Source of the DNA: Ectothiorhodospiraceae bacterium
GTDB lineage: Bacteria; Pseudomonadota; Gammaproteobacteria; Thiohalomonadales; Thiohalomonadaceae
Direction: 5' to 3'
Assembly (NCBI GenBank): GCA_007125455.1
Contig: SLDE01000050.1
Coordinates: forward strand, 1-30,767
Length of the DNA stretch: 30,767 bases
Shown piece by piece: positions 1 to 7,036 of this stretch. The first letter of the stretch is position 1; each line of letters opens with the position of its first letter. The notes below the pieces were generated by a model. The model worked only from the letters and a program-made list of their open reading frames with translations, had not been told where the DNA came from and searched no databases. A program made the position numbers and the translations under genes.

Positions 1-122
1 CCTGGCCCATTGGCTGGGCCGACCGACGGGTCTCCGGCGGGTGGGGGATCATGCTGGATGACATCCTCGCCGGGCTGTGGGCGGGGGGGATCCTCTGGGG
101 GATCGTCTTCGTGCTGGGATAG
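1..122 (+). CDS. pgpA: Phosphatidylglycerophosphatase A, C-terminal end (partial)
   Basis: The window opens inside this gene. The frame starting at base 3 reads WPIGWADRRVSGG and then GIMLDDILAGL, followed by a hydrophobic tail, and stops at TAG 120-122 (39 residues visible). The pattern WPI-x-W-x-DRR-V-x-GG-x-GIMLDD-x-x-AG is the conserved C-terminus of PgpA. This inner-membrane enzyme removes the phosphate from phosphatidylglycerophosphate to give phosphatidylglycerol. The tail LWAGGILWGIVFVLG fits the last membrane helix of the family. The 5' part lies outside the window, so start and regulation cannot be seen. The gene converges on the minus-strand YcgL gene, with a GGTGCGGT palindrome between them. 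Confidence 0.8.
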   Translation, partial: WPIGWADRRVSGGWGIMLDDILAGLWAGGILWGIVFVLG

Positions 123-130
123 AGGCGGAG

Positions 131-167
131 GGTACGGTGCGGTTCGCGGGGCTCACCGCACCCTACG
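131..167. repeat. Palindromic intergenic repeat with GGTGCGGT/ACCGCACC arms
   Basis: The arms GGTGCGGT (136-143) and ACCGCACC (155-162) are perfect reverse complements around an 11-base GC-rich loop. The flanks (ggtac and ctacg) hint at a longer imperfect stem. It lies between the convergent pgpA and ycgL-type genes and may work as a bidirectional terminator. The same two arms recur at 14478-14502 in another convergent gap. This suggests a dispersed palindromic (REP-like) element, although only two copies are visible here. Confidence 0.55.
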
Positions 168-195
168 GGCTTGCCACTTGCTACTTGCCCCTGCC

Positions 196-462
196 TTACT
201 TCGCCAGTGGCAGCTTTTCGTCCTGCGGTGGCATCTGGAGATGAAAGCCGCGCTCTTTTAGGTTGGCAAGCACCTCGTCCGCACTGCCACGGGCCAGTTT
301 TAGATCTGGGTGAAGCTCCAGCTCCATCGCCTTTTCCAGTTTGCCGACATGGGTCATCACGCTTTCTGGTATGCAGTCGAACTCATCTTCCTCCAGCACG
401 AACAGGTACAGACCATCCTTGCGCAGGCTGCGGTAGATGTAGCATAGGGTGGTATCGGACAT
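196..462 (-). CDS. YcgL domain-containing protein
   Basis: This is an 88-residue cytosolic protein of the YcgL family (E. coli YcgL is of similar size). The N-terminus Cys-x-IYRS followed by Leu-Tyr-Leu-Phe-Val, a Val/Ile-Pro-Glu-x-Met segment and the C-terminal pattern GFHLQMPP match the family. Its biochemical function is not established. I chose the ATG at 462 (MSDTTLCYIYRS) over an upstream TTG at 483, because AGGAG lies about six bases before the ATG. It is the last gene of a minus-strand operon behind the Rieske-like gene, with a gap of 35 bases. It ends against the palindrome that separates it from pgpA. Confidence 0.75.
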   Translation of the reverse strand: MSDTTLCYIYRSLRKDGLYLFVLEEDEFDCIPESVMTHVGKLEKAMELELHPDLKLARGSADEVLANLKERGFHLQMPPQDEKLPLAK

Positions 463-497
463 GGGGTACTCCTGGCTGGGCAATGGAAGCGGTGTGT

Positions 498-1037
498 TCA
501 GGGCGCGGGATTATCGCCGTTTTCCCCCAGGATCAGCAAGTCCCCGCTCAGCCAGTGGTGGGGCGGTATCGCGATGTCCCGCCCGCTACCCCCGCCCAGA
601 CTGCGTCCGGCCGCGTCGTACCACTGGTTTTGGCAGATCTCACGAAAGCCGCCATGCCAGGGGTGTTGCGGTGCCTGGCGGTGGTCTGGTGGCAGCCACT
701 CCAGAGGACAGTTCATCCCGCCGGCACGATCGTAGAGCACCAGGTATTCGGCCCGTTGGGCGCGATGTGTGGCCGCATCATCCCCGTCAAACTGGGCCAG
801 AACGCGGGCGTCGCGGTATAACACCAGCACATTCCCCGCCTGCCAGGGGATGCGCTCCACTGTCTGCCGGGCTGATGCGCTGACCCGATGCTGCGTCTGG
901 GGGAGGGCACCCGCTTCGCGAGAGGGAAAGGGGAGGCTGCCGAGCAGTACCCAGAGCAGTGCCAGTACCAGCAGGAGGGTGAGGGACTTAAGCGCTACGC
1001 GCAGTCGCAGGCGACGCGGATTGTCAGCCTTGGTCAC
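498..1037 (-). CDS. Membrane-anchored Rieske-fold protein lacking the [2Fe-2S] ligands
   Basis: About 179 residues: a short basic N-terminus, one hydrophobic helix (about residues 14-33), then a soluble domain. The domain follows the cytochrome bc1 Rieske subunit: EYLVL (97-101), GGF (129-131), YDAAGR (140-145), and a tail of paired prolines, L-S and L-L-I-L-G-E. At the cluster loops the usual C-x-H-x-x-C reads A105-G-G107-M-N-C110, and the usual C-x-C-H reads E133-I-C135-Q136. All four iron ligands are therefore replaced, while the two cysteines that form the structural disulfide in true Rieske proteins remain. The alignment is made from memory of PetA sequences. It probably faces the periplasm; its function is unknown. 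GTG at 1037 is preferred (AGGA upstream); GTG at 1055 is possible. The start overlaps the 70-aa gene by 14 bases. Confidence 0.65.
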   Translation of the reverse strand: MTKADNPRRLRLRVALKSLTLLLVLALLWVLLGSLPFPSREAGALPQTQHRVSASARQTVERIPWQAGNVLVLYRDARVLAQFDGDDAATHRAQRAEYLVLYDRAGGMNCPLEWLPPDHRQAPQHPWHGGFREICQNQWYDAAGRSLGGGSGRDIAIPPHHWLSGDLLILGENGDNPAP

Positions 1038-1236
1038 AGCGATCCTGCAGCTCACTCAGGCGACTATAGCTCTGATCCAGCTCGCCTTTGATTTGGCGCA
1101 GTTCGTCGATCAGCGCATGCAGTTCGCACTGACTGTATTGACCATCGTTGTCGATGCTGCCCAGCAGTTCGATGGCGGTCTCCAGTGAGCAGCGCGCATC
1201 TCCCAGGTCGAAGTGGGCGTTTTCCAAGCCGTTCAT
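1024..1236 (-). CDS. Small hypothetical protein, helical (70 aa)
   Basis: I do not recognise this protein. It begins MNGLENAHFDLGDARC and continues with heptad-like, charged stretches (LIDELRQIKGELDQ, LSELQDRC), so it is probably a short helical or coiled-coil cytosolic protein. It has three cysteines and no signal or membrane segment. The ATG at 1236 is preferred over an upstream extension to 1332, because a GGGAT element sits just upstream and the extension is not protein-like. It is first in the minus-strand operon with the Rieske-like and YcgL genes, and its stop overlaps the start of the Rieske-like gene. It is divergent from soxB, with which it shares a 246-base promoter region. Confidence 0.55.
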   Translation of the reverse strand: MNGLENAHFDLGDARCSLETAIELLGSIDNDGQYSQCELHALIDELRQIKGELDQSYSRLSELQDRCDQG

Positions 1237-1261
1237 GTGCCGGTATCCCGTTTGTTTTGTG

Positions 1262-1276
1262 TCATGTGTGACATGA
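1262..1276. promoter_or_regulatory. Perfect palindrome TCATGT-N3-ACATGA, candidate operator
   Basis: Perfect 6-3-6 inverted repeat about 26 bases upstream of the minus-strand 70-aa gene start, in the region shared with soxB. The position fits a repressor or activator site for the minus-strand operon. I cannot assign a regulator. Confidence 0.35.
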
Positions 1277-1283
1277 TAGCGTC

Positions 1284-1307
1284 TGAGAATGATAATGCCA
1301 TTATTTA
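1284..1307. promoter_or_regulatory. AT-rich palindrome ATAATG-c-CATTAT, Fur-box-like
   Basis: This is a perfect 6-1-6 inverted repeat at 1292-1304, preceded by another GAGAAT hexamer. The array GAGAAT GATAAT gcc ATTATT resembles the hexamer arrangement of a Fur box, but has two extra bases between the inverted hexamers. It is the most AT-rich point of the divergent region, so it could also be part of a promoter. The Fur assignment is tentative. Confidence 0.3.
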
Positions 1308-1482
1308 TTTTAATGGATTTACCCGCTTCCATCGGCTTGGCAAGGCCTCAGGGTTTACCCGACTGGAACCATCGGGCGCCATACCCTACAATCGGATGCC
1401 AACTGCTGCCCGGCTCCCCCTGGAGTGCGGCGGCGGCTCTGTAATAGTGAATAATACAAGTCACAACACCCAGGAGTCTGCT

Positions 1483-3285
1483 ATGTCATTTTCCCGCCGT
1501 CAGTTCATTCAACTTATGGGGATCGCCGGTGCCGCCGGTATGCTTCCCGGCTGTAGCTCCGGCGATGGCAACGGTACACCCGCTGTATCCGCCAGCAAGG
1601 CCCCCTCGGATCTCTACGAGGTGCCCAAGTTCGGTAATGTCTCCCTGATGCACATCACGGACTGCCATGCCCAGCTAAACCCGATCTATTTCCGTGAGCC
1701 GAATGTCAACCTTGGTTTGGCCGATGCCTATGGCAAGGCACCCCACCTGGTGGGCCACAAGCTGCTGGAACACTTCGGCATCAAGCCCAATACCATCGAA
1801 GCGCATGCCTTTAGCTACCTGAACTTTGAAGATGCGGCGCAGACCTACGGCAAGGTGGGCGGTTTTGCCCATCTGTCCACCCTGGTCAAGCGCCTGCGTG
1901 CCGAGCGCGGCGACGGCAACAGCCTGCTGCTGGACGGCGGCGATACCTGGCAGGGCTCCTACACCGCACTGCAGACCCGCGGCATGGACATGGTGGAGGC
2001 CTGTAACCTGCTGGGCGTGGACGTGATGACCGGCCACTGGGAGTTCACTTACCGCGACCACGAAGTATTGAAGAACCTGGAAGCCTTCAACGGTGAGTTT
2101 GTGGCGCAGAACATCCGTGTGCGCGACGAGGCGATGTTCGACTACCAGTTCGAGGATTACCACGGCTACAACGATCGCAGCGGCCACGCCTTCCAGCCCT
2201 ACACCATCCGCGAAGTGGGCGGTGTGCGCGTGGCGGTGATCGGTCAGGCCTTCCCCTACACCCCGATCGCCAACCCGGCGCGCTTCATCCCCGACTGGAC
2301 CTTCGGCATCCGCGAGCGCGAGATGCAGCAAATGGTCGACCAGGTTCGCGAGACCGAACGCCCCGATGCGGTGGTGGTGATCTCCCACAACGGCATGGAC
2401 GTGGATCTCAAGATGGCCGCCAATGTCACCGGCATCGACGCCATCTTCGGTGGCCACACCCATGACGGCATGCCGGCACCGAGCATCGTCAAGAACGCCA
2501 GTGGCAAGACCCTGGTGACCAACGCCGGTTCCAACGGCAAGTTCCTCGGCGTGATGGATCTGGATGTACGCAACGGCAAGGTGCAGGACTTCCGCTACCG
2601 CCTGCTGCCGGTGTTCGCCAATCTGATCGAGCCGGACCGCCAGATGCAGGCCTACATCGATGAGGTGCGTGCCCCGCACATGGGCGTACTCAGCGAAGAG
2701 CTGGCGGTGGCCGGTGAGCTGATGTATCGCCGTGGCAACTTCAACGGTACCTTCGACCAAATCATCTGTGATGCACAGCGGGTGATTGGCGATGCGCAGA
2801 TCTCTCTCTCTCCCGGCTTCCGCTGGGGCACCACCGTACTGCCTGGCCAGGCCATCACCATGGAGCATATCTACGACCAGACCGGCACCACCTACCCGGA
2901 AACCTACGTCAATGAGATGTCAGGTGCGGATCTGAAGATGATCCTCGAGGACGTGCTGGATAACTTGTTTAATGAAGACCCCTACTTGCAGCAGGGCGGT
3001 GACATGGTGCGCGTGGGCGGGATGGACTATGTTTGTGACCCCACCGCCACCATCGGCAAGCGTATCAAGGAGATGCAACTGGACGATGGCACCCGTATAG
3101 AGGCAGACAAAAGCTACAAGGTGGCCGGTTGGGCCACCGTCGGCTCACAATCACCTGGGCGCCCGATCTGGGATGTGGTTGCCGACTACCTGCGCGATGT
3201 CAAGGTGGCCGAGATCCAAAAGCTCAACACCCCCAAATTGGTGAACGTGGACGGCAACCCGGGTCTGGCAGACTATCCGGTGTAA
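1483..3285 (+). CDS. soxB: Thiosulfohydrolase SoxB
   Basis: SoxB is the periplasmic di-manganese enzyme of the Sox pathway that hydrolyses sulfate from SoxY-bound cysteine S-thiosulfonate. The protein has 600 residues, the usual length. The N-terminus SRRQFIQLMG is a Tat motif, followed by a hydrophobic stretch and LPGC, a possible lipobox. Metallophosphatase motifs are in order: D60-x-H62, GGD (152-154), GHWEFTY (184-190, the SoxB form of the 5'-nucleotidase GNHEF motif), SHNG (301-304) and GGHTHD (323-328). The start is the ATG at 1483, with CAGGAG eight bases upstream; the frame is open further upstream but not protein-like. A TACAAT at 1387-1392 could be a -10 box. No other sox gene lies in the window, and a strong terminator follows, so it is probably monocistronic. 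Confidence 0.95.
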   Translation: MSFSRRQFIQLMGIAGAAGMLPGCSSGDGNGTPAVSASKAPSDLYEVPKFGNVSLMHITDCHAQLNPIYFREPNVNLGLADAYGKAPHLVGHKLLEHFGIKPNTIEAHAFSYLNFEDAAQTYGKVGGFAHLSTLVKRLRAERGDGNSLLLDGGDTWQGSYTALQTRGMDMVEACNLLGVDVMTGHWEFTYRDHEVLKNLEAFNGEFVAQNIRVRDEAMFDYQFEDYHGYNDRSGHAFQPYTIREVGGVRVAVIGQAFPYTPIANPARFIPDWTFGIREREMQQMVDQVRETERPDAVVVISHNGMDVDLKMAANVTGIDAIFGGHTHDGMPAPSIVKNASGKTLVTNAGSNGKFLGVMDLDVRNGKVQDFRYRLLPVFANLIEPDRQMQAYIDEVRAPHMGVLSEELAVAGELMYRRGNFNGTFDQIICDAQRVIGDAQISLSPGFRWGTTVLPGQAITMEHIYDQTGTTYPETYVNEMSGADLKMILEDVLDNLFNEDPYLQQGGDMVRVGGMDYVCDPTATIGKRIKEMQLDDGTRIEADKSYKVAGWATVGSQSPGRPIWDVVADYLRDVKVAEIQKLNTPKLVNVDGNPGLADYPV

Positions 3286-3306
3286 GCCACTTCCTTCCCT
3301 GATAGA

Positions 3307-3337
3307 CAAGGGCCGCATCTGCGGCCCTTGTTTTTTT
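3307..3337 (+). terminator. Rho-independent terminator after soxB
   Basis: An 11-base perfect stem (CAAGGGCCGCA with TGCGGCCCTTG) around a 2-base centre is followed directly by seven T residues, 21 bases after the soxB stop. Confidence 0.9.
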
Positions 3338-3448
3338 CCACTCTCGCCACGACCTATTTCCCATCGTCTGCCGACTTGCGACTTGCCATTGCGTGCGAGA
3401 TCCGTTTAAGTGGGCAGCTGTCCTAAAAACCCTTTGCAGGATGTGCTC

Positions 3449-4684
3449 ATGTCTGATACCGCCACCCCGTTCAGTGATCTGTTGACCGTCGATAGCGAAG
3501 GCCGCCCCCGTGTGCTGCCCACGGTACACCATCTGGAGCAACTGCTGGAGATGGACGCCGAGGCGGTACTGGAGCGCTTCAAGCAAGACCAGGTCGCCGA
3601 CTTTCGCAAGGTGGTCGAAGAGCTCAAGGACCCAAGCAACGCCCTCTACGCCGAGTTTGCCGAGCTGCGCACCATCGCCGAGGCCCAGGGGGACAACCCC
3701 TTCCTCGACACCGCGCTGTTCGATCCACAGGCGCTGGAGGGGATGTTTCTCGAGCTACACGACCACGTAATGGCCCACCCGGTCTGGCGCCACCCCTTCT
3801 TTGTGCGGGTGTTCAATGGCGAGATCGACAAACAGCAACTAACCGAGTTTGCCCTGCACTACTTCAATCAGGTAAAGAACACCCGGCAGTGTGTTGCGCT
3901 GGCACTGGGGCGCTTCTCCGGGGTGATGGAGATGCCCTACGGCCAGCTGAACGAGCGGATCTCCGAGATGAGCCAGATCGTTCTGGCGCAGCTGGTGGCC
4001 GACGAGTACGGCGTCGGCAGCCACGAGGTGGAGGAATACCCCAGCCTCGGTGGCCTGTTCGCCTCACGGACCCACATCGTGATGTACCGCCAGCTCTTCG
4101 AGGGGCTGGGGGTGCCGTTTGAGGAGCAGGACGTACCCATGCTGCACGCCGTGGCCGACAACATCCTGATCCAGCGTCTGGTGGCAGGCGACGAGCGCTT
4201 TACCCCGCTGGAGGCCCTCTCTTCAGTGGGGCTGGGGATGGAGTGGGGCGTTCCCGAGTTTTTCACCCTGCTGCTGGGCGGTATGGTGCGCTTTGCCTGG
4301 CAGAACGATGTGCCGCTCACCCGTGAGCACCTGATCGTCTTTGTCGCCCATGTGCAGTACGACGTGCTACACGCCATCTCGGTGATGCTGGTCACCAGCT
4401 TCTACGCCAACGACGAAGAGGCCATCGCCCGCATCAAGGCGGCCACCAATATGCTGATGTCCGGTCGTTATGGCATGGTCAGCGAGCTTTACGAACATGT
4501 CTTCAAGGAGGCCTGCCCCGGCCTGCACGAGATCGACCTGCCCAGCCAATATCACATCACCGACCGGCGCATCGAACAGGCCCTGCTCAAGGCCCGTAGC
4601 GAGGTGGCCGAGGGGCGGGTAGTGGACACCGAGGCCTATCGGCAAAAGACCGCCATGCCGTTTGTGTTTGCCCAGGGGATCTGA
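3449..4684 (+). CDS. Heme-oxygenase-like (HDO/TenA-fold) iron-containing redox protein
   Basis: 411 residues, cytosolic, no signal peptide. After a helical N-terminal extension of about 95 residues, residues 100-330 look like the heme-oxygenase-like fold shared by TenA, PqqC and the diiron oxidase (HDO) group. Supporting segments are HPVWRHPFF (110-118), the helix ADEYGVG with a following H209, and D305-x-x-H308 in a late helix. These acidic and histidine residues are candidate metal ligands by analogy, not by alignment. The specific reaction is unknown. The start is ATG 3449, with GCAGGA seven bases upstream; an in-frame start at 3410 has no good ribosome site. It stands alone between the soxB terminator and the copper block. 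Confidence 0.65.
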   Translation: MSDTATPFSDLLTVDSEGRPRVLPTVHHLEQLLEMDAEAVLERFKQDQVADFRKVVEELKDPSNALYAEFAELRTIAEAQGDNPFLDTALFDPQALEGMFLELHDHVMAHPVWRHPFFVRVFNGEIDKQQLTEFALHYFNQVKNTRQCVALALGRFSGVMEMPYGQLNERISEMSQIVLAQLVADEYGVGSHEVEEYPSLGGLFASRTHIVMYRQLFEGLGVPFEEQDVPMLHAVADNILIQRLVAGDERFTPLEALSSVGLGMEWGVPEFFTLLLGGMVRFAWQNDVPLTREHLIVFVAHVQYDVLHAISVMLVTSFYANDEEAIARIKAATNMLMSGRYGMVSELYEHVFKEACPGLHEIDLPSQYHITDRRIEQALLKARSEVAEGRVVDTEAYRQKTAMPFVFAQGI

Positions 4685-4829
4685 GCCGCACGCTATCCAA
4701 TGCCCCGGTGGATCGGCTTGACGCCATCACCACAAAAGCATGTCCCTGCCTCCTAAATATCGACTTTGTGCTGGTAAGTACTGCGTTAGCTGCTAGTATC
4801 AGGGGATAAGATGTGAGCGGGCGAGGATC

Positions 4830-5204
4830 ATGGTGTCACTGACGAAGGGCTTGGCAAAGGGCAGGGCTGTCACCGGCGCGGTTGCGCTGGTGATGGTTTT
4901 GGCTTTGCTGGTGCCGGTGGCCGGGGGTGCCGCCGCGCTCTTGTCTGATGCCAGCAGCGCCTTCGCCCACACCGCAGTGACCAGCGACTGCCCGCATCAG
5001 GAACCGCATCTAGCCGATCCCTCCGAGCCTGTTAGTGGCTGTACCGGGCCTGGTTGCGCACAATGCCAGTGTTTCACCTCCCTGCTTGGTCAGGCCACTG
5101 GAGCGCACAGCATTCCCCATTCTTTTGCTTCCGCTGGCCTGTCTGGGCAGGTGGAGCAACGTTTTTCTCGCCTGGAGCGTCCCCCGAAGTACCCCGTTGT
5201 TTGA
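4830..5204 (+). CDS. Small exported Cys-rich protein, DUF2946-like
   Basis: A 124-residue protein with a basic N-terminus and one hydrophobic helix (about 13-38), which is a signal peptide or anchor. The mature part has C54, C71 and the cluster C76-A-Q-C79-Q-C81, several His residues and a C-terminal ERPPKYP. The design (short, one export segment, CxxCxC-like cluster, ending in a Pro-rich ERPP motif) resembles DUF2946-type proteins, often found near copper or TonB genes. It is immediately upstream of the multicopper oxidase (47-base gap), so a periplasmic copper-binding role is plausible but inferred. GAGG lies close before ATG 4830; GTG at 4833 is an equal alternative. Confidence 0.55.
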   Translation: MVSLTKGLAKGRAVTGAVALVMVLALLVPVAGGAAALLSDASSAFAHTAVTSDCPHQEPHLADPSEPVSGCTGPGCAQCQCFTSLLGQATGAHSIPHSFASAGLSGQVEQRFSRLERPPKYPVV

Positions 5205-5251
5205 GTAGCCGTTTTTTCGTTCAAGCTCATTCAATACGAGGATACTTTATT

Positions 5252-6838
5252 ATGTTACGTCGCGATTTTCTTCGCCTGGGCGCGCTGGGCCTCATGGCCT
5301 CGCCGCTGGTCGCCGGTTTGGCCCTGGCCCGTATGCGAGGTGGCGATCATGGTCACGCCATGGGTGCCGCCGGGCATAGTGCTTGGGCCACGCAGCTTCC
5401 TGAGCAACAGGCCCTGCGCGGGCTGCCGCCCATCGACAACCTTCGCCGTCTGCCGCATTTCAAGGCTTCCCTGAACATCCAGCCGGTCACGGTGCCACTG
5501 ACAAACGATCTGACCCCCCAACTCTGGCTCTATAACGGCAAGCTGACGCCGTTGATCGAATTGGTCGAGGGAGGCGAGGTCGAGGTGGCAGTAAGTAACC
5601 AGCTGGACCAGCCCACCACTATTCACTGGCATGGCGTCAAGGTGCCGATTAGCGAGGATGGCGGTCCCCACGATCTGATCCCCGCAGGGGGGAAGCATAC
5701 CTACCGTTTCCAGGTGCCGGAGGGCAATGCCGGTTTGCACTGGTTTCATCCCCATCCCCACGGTCATTTGGCCGAGCAGATCGCCCACAGCCTTGCCGGT
5801 GCGTTGTTGGTAAGGCCCAGGCAAGACCCCATGCCGGAGAGTATTCCCAGCTATTTGCTGATGGTGACCGATCTGCGACTGGATAGTCGGGGGGAGGTTG
5901 CCCCGCATAGCGGTGTGGACTGGATGAACGGGCGCGAGGGCGACATTCTGTTGGTGAACGGGCAGCGTAACCCCCTGCTTGAAGTGGCCCCTGGTGCCAC
6001 CTTCCGCCTGCGTATGATCAATGCCTGTGCAGGACGCTACCTGCGGTTGAGATTGCAGGAACACGGCCTGCAATTGATCGGGACCGATGGCGGCTACCTG
6101 GAACATGCCGAGGCCATGGATGAGCTGCTGCTGGTGCCGGGGCAGCGCTGTGACCTGTTGGTGAGGGCCAGTGAGCGTGCCGGGCAGCGCTTCGCGCTGC
6201 ACAATCTGCCCTATGACCGTGACTGGATGGGGCCTGAACCGGCCCATTACCGCCGCACTGAAACCCTATTGACCTTGCAGACCAGCCAGGCGGCGAGCCA
6301 GGCCGCTATTGAATTGCCGACTCGACTTGCCAGCATTCCGGCACTGGAGCGGCCCGCTGTGACGCGGCGGGTGGTGCTCAGTGAAGAGATGCCAGGCCAC
6401 GGCAGTCACGGTGGTCACGGCGGCCATGGCGGTCATGGTGGTCATGGTGGTCATGGTGGTCATGGCATGGGCGGTGGGATGGCAATGAATGGGCGTCCCC
6501 CGATCCGTTTCATGATCAACGGCGAAACCTTTGAGCCCGGCAAGATCATGTTCGAGGGCGTGGTGGACAAGGTGGAGGAGTGGGAGGTGGTCAATGACTC
6601 CCACATGGATCATCCCTTCCATGTACACGGCACCCAGTTTCAGGTCGTGTCGATACGGGATGATAACGCGCCATGGCATGAGCCGCCCTTCCGGGCCTGG
6701 CAGGATACGGTCAACCTGAAGCCGCGCCAGAGCCTAAAGCTTCGGCTGGTATTTGAGCAACCCGGCGAGTGGATGTTCCACTGCCATATTATCGAGCATG
6801 AAGAGCTGGGCATGATGGCCAGTATTCTGATCCGCTGA
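5252..6838 (+). CDS. Tat-exported multicopper oxidase (CueO/CopA type)
   Basis: 528 residues. The N-terminus RRDFLRLGALGLM is a Tat signal, so the folded enzyme acts in the periplasm, most likely oxidising Cu(I) to Cu(II). All four copper motifs are present: H125-W-H127-G, HWFHPHPHG (163-171), H454-P-F-H457-V-H459-G and H510-C511-H512-x3-H516-x4-M521. Type 1, 2 and 3 sites therefore look complete. Between domains two and three there is a Gly-Gly-His repeat (about residues 382-408), where CueO has a Met-rich segment. The start is ATG 5252 (GAGGA nine bases upstream); a longer frame from 5054 overlaps the preceding gene and is not used. It is followed within 12 bases by a 42-aa membrane peptide gene and then the copper ATPase. 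Confidence 0.92.
   Translation: MLRRDFLRLGALGLMASPLVAGLALARMRGGDHGHAMGAAGHSAWATQLPEQQALRGLPPIDNLRRLPHFKASLNIQPVTVPLTNDLTPQLWLYNGKLTPLIELVEGGEVEVAVSNQLDQPTTIHWHGVKVPISEDGGPHDLIPAGGKHTYRFQVPEGNAGLHWFHPHPHGHLAEQIAHSLAGALLVRPRQDPMPESIPSYLLMVTDLRLDSRGEVAPHSGVDWMNGREGDILLVNGQRNPLLEVAPGATFRLRMINACAGRYLRLRLQEHGLQLIGTDGGYLEHAEAMDELLLVPGQRCDLLVRASERAGQRFALHNLPYDRDWMGPEPAHYRRTETLLTLQTSQAASQAAIELPTRLASIPALERPAVTRRVVLSEEMPGHGSHGGHGGHGGHGGHGGHGGHGMGGGMAMNGRPPIRFMINGETFEPGKIMFEGVVDKVEEWEVVNDSHMDHPFHVHGTQFQVVSIRDDNAPWHEPPFRAWQDTVNLKPRQSLKLRLVFEQPGEWMFHCHIIEHEELGMMASILIR
6398..6468 (+). repeat. 9-bp tandem repeat encoding Gly-Gly-His units
   Basis: At least six near-identical copies of a GGTCATGGT-type unit lie in tandem inside the multicopper oxidase gene and encode repeated G-G-H. 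The nearly identical codons in the centre (about 6430-6463) suggest recent slippage expansion. The repeat keeps the frame because its unit is a multiple of three. Confidence 0.9.
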
Positions 6839-6849
6839 GGAGGTGGGTA

Positions 6850-6978
6850 ATGATGAATCAAATGTATGAGGGTGGGGCGATGATGGGCTGGTTTCCATCC
6901 CTGCTGTGGATTGCCCTGTTGGTCTTGATCGGGCTCGGCATTGCCGCGCTGATCAAGTATCTGTTTAGCAAAGAGTAG
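6850..6978 (+). CDS. 42-aa Met-rich single-pass membrane peptide
   Basis: A small gene between the multicopper oxidase and the copper ATPase. The peptide starts MMNQMYEGGAMMGW and has one membrane helix (about residues 13-36) and a basic C-terminus ending FSKE. A perfect AGGAGG (6838-6843) sits six bases before the ATG and overlaps the oxidase stop, which strongly supports translation and coupling. ATG 6853 is a possible alternative start. The five N-terminal methionines suggest thioether copper binding, but this is inference. Its place in the copper block suggests an accessory role to the oxidase or the ATPase. It is too short for most automatic calling, and I do not know a named family. Confidence 0.7.
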   Translation: MMNQMYEGGAMMGWFPSLLWIALLVLIGLGIAALIKYLFSKE

Positions 6979-7036
6979 CTAACGAATACCATCATAAGCT
7001 GAGTGGCCGGATCCTGTCAGCACGGAGTAGACCGTT

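Noticed and set aside
10..261. An 83-codon frame at the left edge
   Set aside because: Composition of Gly, Ser and Cys only; another frame here gives the recognisable end of PgpA.
1675..2868. A 397-codon open frame on the minus strand opposite soxB
   Set aside because: It is His-, Val- and Gly-rich, with no known motif, and mirrors a clear enzyme gene. Long antisense frames are expected in high-GC genes.
6398..6468. Possible CRISPR-like repeat array
   Set aside because: The units are 9 bp, have no spacers and are in frame inside the multicopper oxidase.
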